The translations under genes were made by a program, and so were the position numbers. A DNA stretch of 64,000 nucleotides from Wenzhouxiangella sp. 15190. Its GTDB lineage: Bacteria; Pseudomonadota; Gammaproteobacteria; Xanthomonadales; Wenzhouxiangellaceae. The stretch spans positions 1 to 64,000 of the forward strand of contig NZ_QVMV01000043.1 of the NCBI RefSeq assembly GCF_003417465.1, read 5' to 3'. The notes beneath the pieces were generated by a model that saw nothing but the letters and a program-made list of their open reading frames with translations, was not told where the DNA came from and ran no database searches. This document shows positions 61,571 to 64,000 of this stretch, one piece after another; within the stretch, counting starts at the first letter, position 1; each line of letters begins with the position of its first letter.

Positions 61571-63336
61571 CAGGATGCCTCGTCAGTCAGTGTGATCGGA
61601 TCCATCTGGCTGTCGAGCAGTTCATCCAGCCCGCCGGCCAGACGAATCACCTCTTCGAGCGAAGTGATGCCTTCGCGGGCATAGTCCAGCGCACAATCGA
61701 TGAGGGGCCGGTATCCCGTGCGGGTTCGGGCCAGGCGGGCGAACGCTGCGGTGTCCATCCGTCGCAGGGCATCGGTGAGCTCCTCGTCCATCTCCAGCAG
61801 TTCGTAGACGCCGATGCGGCCGCGATAGCCGGTATTGGAGCAATAGGCGCAGCCGTGTCCGGCGCGAAAACGGATATCTTCGGCCTTTTCCTCGCCCAGG
61901 TGGGAACGCACCCAGGCCAGTTGCCCGCTGTCGGGTTCGGCGTCTTCGCCGCAGGTGTCGCACACGCGGCGAACCAGGCGCTGGGCGAGAACGCCGTCGA
62001 GCGCGGCAGCGACCATGAAACCCTGGGCACCCATGTCGACCAGACGCATGACGGTCGCCGGAGCCGAGTTGGTGTGAAGCGTTGACAGGACGAGGTGGCC
62101 GGTCATCGCGGCCCGCAGCCCGATTTCGGCTGTCTCCCGGTCGCGCATTTCGCCGACCATGATGATGTCGGGATCCTGGCGCAGCGCCGTGCGCAACACA
62201 CGCGCGAAGTCCAGCTCGATCTTGGGATTGACCTGGACCTGGTTGATACGCGGCAGGCGGTATTCGACCGGATCCTCGACCGTGATGATCTTGCGCCTGG
62301 ACTGATTGATCTGGTTGAGTGCGGCGTAGAGCGTGGTGGTTTTGCCTGAGCCCGTCGGGCCGGTGACCAGCATCATCCCGGAGGGCCGGTTGATCAGGCG
62401 ACGAATGCGCGCTTCCATCTTTTCGGGAATGCCGAGCTTGTCGAGCTCGAGCAGGCCGGCCGACTGGTCGAGCAGACGCATGACCATCGACTCGCCGTAC
62501 TGGATCGGCATGGTCGACAGGCGCACATCGATGTTGTGGTCCTTGACCCGCAGCGAAAAGCGGCCGTCCTGCGGCAGGCGCTTTTCGCTGATGTTGAGCG
62601 AGGCCATGAGCTTCAGGCGCGTGACCAGGGCGGAGGCGACGCGGCGTCCCTCGATGATCTGTTCCTGCAGTTCGCCGTCGACGCGCTGGCGGACGCGCAG
62701 TACCGACTCGTCGGGCTCGATATGAATGTCGGAAGCGCCGATCTGGACGGCGTCTTCGAACATCGAGCGCAGAAGCTTGATGACCGGCGCATCGACCTGG
62801 CCTTCGTCGTCCTCGAGTTGGGAGATGTCGTAGTCGCTCCCGGACAACTCCTCGCCCAGCTCCTCGGCCAGTGACGAGATTTCCTCGGTTCGGCGGTAGA
62901 CGATATCGATCGTGCGAACCAGGTCCGATTCGCGCACCAGCACGATGTTGATCGGCTTCTTGAGAATGTTTCTGAGCGCGTCGAAGCCGAAGATATCGGT
63001 CGGGTCGGCCATGCCCACCGTGAGTTCGTCCTTGTCCTCGGCGAGCACGATGGCCCGGTAGCGGCGGGCGTGCGTCTCGGGCAGGAGCCGCACCGTCTGC
63101 GGTTTGAAGTTGTAGTGCTTGAGGTCGATGACCGGGACATCGAGTTGCTGGCCGAGAAAGTCGAGCAGGTCGTCTTCGGCCACGTGGCCGAGCTGGACCA
63201 GGACACGGCCGAGCTTGTGGCCGGAACGCTTCTGTTCAGCCAACGCCTCTTCGAGCTGGCGTTCGGAGATGATCTTGTGCTTGACGAGCAGGTCGCCGAG
63301 GCGGATCTTCTGTCGCGGCTTGCGAACGTCGCTCAT
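61570..63336 (-). CDS. mshE: MSHA assembly ATPase MshE with MshEN domain
   Basis: This 588-residue GspE-family ATPase powers pilus extension. Residues about 10-60 (RLGDLLVKHKIISERQL, ALAEQKRSGHKLGRVLVQLG) match the MshEN motif, known to bind c-di-GMP. Walker A GPTGSGKTT lies at about 333-341, the Asp box ITVEDPVE follows, Walker B is IIMVGEMRDRETAEI, then the His box HLVLSTLHTN and a tetracysteine zinc site (CDTCGED, CAYC). All catalytic motifs are intact. It overlaps mshN and mshG in ATGA-type junctions. Confidence 0.95.
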   Translation of the reverse strand: MSDVRKPRQKIRLGDLLVKHKIISERQLEEALAEQKRSGHKLGRVLVQLGHVAEDDLLDFLGQQLDVPVIDLKHYNFKPQTVRLLPETHARRYRAIVLAEDKDELTVGMADPTDIFGFDALRNILKKPINIVLVRESDLVRTIDIVYRRTEEISSLAEELGEELSGSDYDISQLEDDEGQVDAPVIKLLRSMFEDAVQIGASDIHIEPDESVLRVRQRVDGELQEQIIEGRRVASALVTRLKLMASLNISEKRLPQDGRFSLRVKDHNIDVRLSTMPIQYGESMVMRLLDQSAGLLELDKLGIPEKMEARIRRLINRPSGMMLVTGPTGSGKTTTLYAALNQINQSRRKIITVEDPVEYRLPRINQVQVNPKIELDFARVLRTALRQDPDIIMVGEMRDRETAEIGLRAAMTGHLVLSTLHTNSAPATVMRLVDMGAQGFMVAAALDGVLAQRLVRRVCDTCGEDAEPDSGQLAWVRSHLGEEKAEDIRFRAGHGCAYCSNTGYRGRIGVYELLEMDEELTDALRRMDTAAFARLARTRTGYRPLIDCALDYAREGITSLEEVIRLAGGLDELLDSQMDPITLTDEAS

Positions 63337-64000
63337 TGTGGCTCTCCGGTCATGGACTCCAGGGCGTTCAGTCTCTGGCGCGCAAAACGGGCGGCGCGCG
63401 CGTCGTCGCCTTCCAGGGCGCGACTGTAGGCCTCGAGGGCTTCTTCCTGCCGTTCCAGCGATTCGAGCGAGGTGCCGAGGCCGATCCACGCCGCACCCCG
63501 TCGGGGCAGGATGCCGGTCAGCTTGCGGTAGTGCTCTGCCGCTGCCTCGTGATTGCCGGCCTGGCGATGGACCGCGGCAAGCAGCAAGTGGTAGTCGGGA
63601 GCGTCGGCCAGAGCCGGCGCGTGCTCCTGCAGGACGGTGCCCGCCCGGGCCAGTTCGCCGCGCTCCATGAGCAAGCGCCCGAGAAGGGCGGCCAGCGGCG
63701 AGGGATTCTGCGCTTCGCGCAGCCCGGTTTCGAGCACTCGAATGGCGGAATCGTGCTGGCGCTGCCGGATCAACGCATTCGCCAGCAGTTCATGGGCTTC
63801 GGTGAGGGCGGGTTGTTCATCGATCAGTTGTCGCAGTCGCGACTCGGCGCGCTGGAACTGGCCGCGGGCGAGAAAACGCTTGGCCGCGGCCAGTGAATCC
63901 GGGGTATCGGGGCTTTCGTTCGAGCGGCGGATCGAGATGGCGGGCTCTTCGCGCTGCGAGTCCTGTCGGGCCGGTTCGGGTTCCGGCCGGCTCGGACTTG
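63333..64000 (-). CDS. mshN: MshN-like TPR protein, C-terminal part
   Basis: About 222 residues are visible and the frame continues open past the right edge. A disordered Pro/Glu-rich linker (SRPEPEPARQDSQREEPAIS) leads into four or five TPR units (AAAKRFLARGQFQRAESRLRQL, ALIRQRQHDSAIRVLETGL, LLAAVHRQAGNHEAAAEHYR, IGLGTSLESLERQEEALEAY). Position immediately before mshE fits MshN, which normally has an N-terminal membrane anchor beyond this window. An internal ATG at 63773 is not the start because the TPR pattern is unbroken upstream. Confidence 0.82.
   Translation of the reverse strand, partial: SPSRPEPEPARQDSQREEPAISIRRSNESPDTPDSLAAAKRFLARGQFQRAESRLRQLIDEQPALTEAHELLANALIRQRQHDSAIRVLETGLREAQNPSPLAALLGRLLMERGELARAGTVLQEHAPALADAPDYHLLLAAVHRQAGNHEAAAEHYRKLTGILPRRGAAWIGLGTSLESLERQEEALEAYSRALEGDDARAARFARQRLNALESMTGEPQ

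Overview
The window is high-GC bacterial chromosome, most likely from a gammaproteobacterium near the Xanthomonadales/Wenzhouxiangellaceae. This is inferred from rimO, radA, rlmD-nagZ-hpt-mtnP and dnaE of gammaproteobacterial type, an MSHA-type pilus locus, a C-rich small RNA resembling Xanthomonas sX13, and a secreted protein ending in FSDRFE. No database search was possible.

Layout. 1-2.9 kb is accessory: an IS3-family end running off the left edge, tandem dispersed repeats, a hicAB toxin-antitoxin pair, an orphan antitoxin whose toxin seems deleted to a stub, a REP-associated transposase (RAYT) flanked by REP hairpins, and tRNA-Leu beside a duplicated tRNA 3' fragment. 2.9-31 kb is mostly metabolism and housekeeping: a small RNA, acyl-CoA dehydrogenase, giant NAD-glutamate dehydrogenase, NAD kinase, 5'-nucleotidase, a propeller-amidohydrolase fusion, rimO, a corrinoid-binding-like protein, an MFS transporter, a DksA-like protein, corA, the threonine-degradation pair kbl/tdh, a sirtuin, a diguanylate cyclase, pspF, radA and a large secreted protein. 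31-53 kb carries a YdbL lipoprotein, the rlmD-nagZ-mscS-hpt-mtnP operon, dnaE, an NhaC-type antiporter, a DUF349 protein, TraB-like, patatin and peroxiredoxin genes, and two degenerate c-di-GMP-type signalling proteins.

53-64 kb is a rearranged MSHA/type IV pilus locus. mshC-D-O-P-like genes run on the plus strand. They face mshA with an adjacent GT-C-like membrane protein and a minus-strand operon mshN-mshE-mshG-prepilin-GGDEF-membrane protein. MshE has an N-terminal domain of the c-di-GMP-binding MshEN type and a diguanylate cyclase is encoded in the same operon, so the locus may make and sense its own second messenger. Sigma-54-like -24/-12 elements precede both mshA and the mshC-D-O-P group.

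Intergenic DNA is unusual. Several unrelated repeat families share one plan: a core between inverted arms of imperfect 7-8 bp iterations. They often touch stop codons and so supply protein C-termini. A separate 395-bp element between the DUF349 and nhaC-like genes is built as a nested three-way junction, and both mismatches of one arm become G-U pairs in the sense transcript. This element and the repeat families are the best candidates for undescribed biology here; the small RNA and a symmetric promoter giving two predicted leaderless mRNAs are the best defined regulatory findings.
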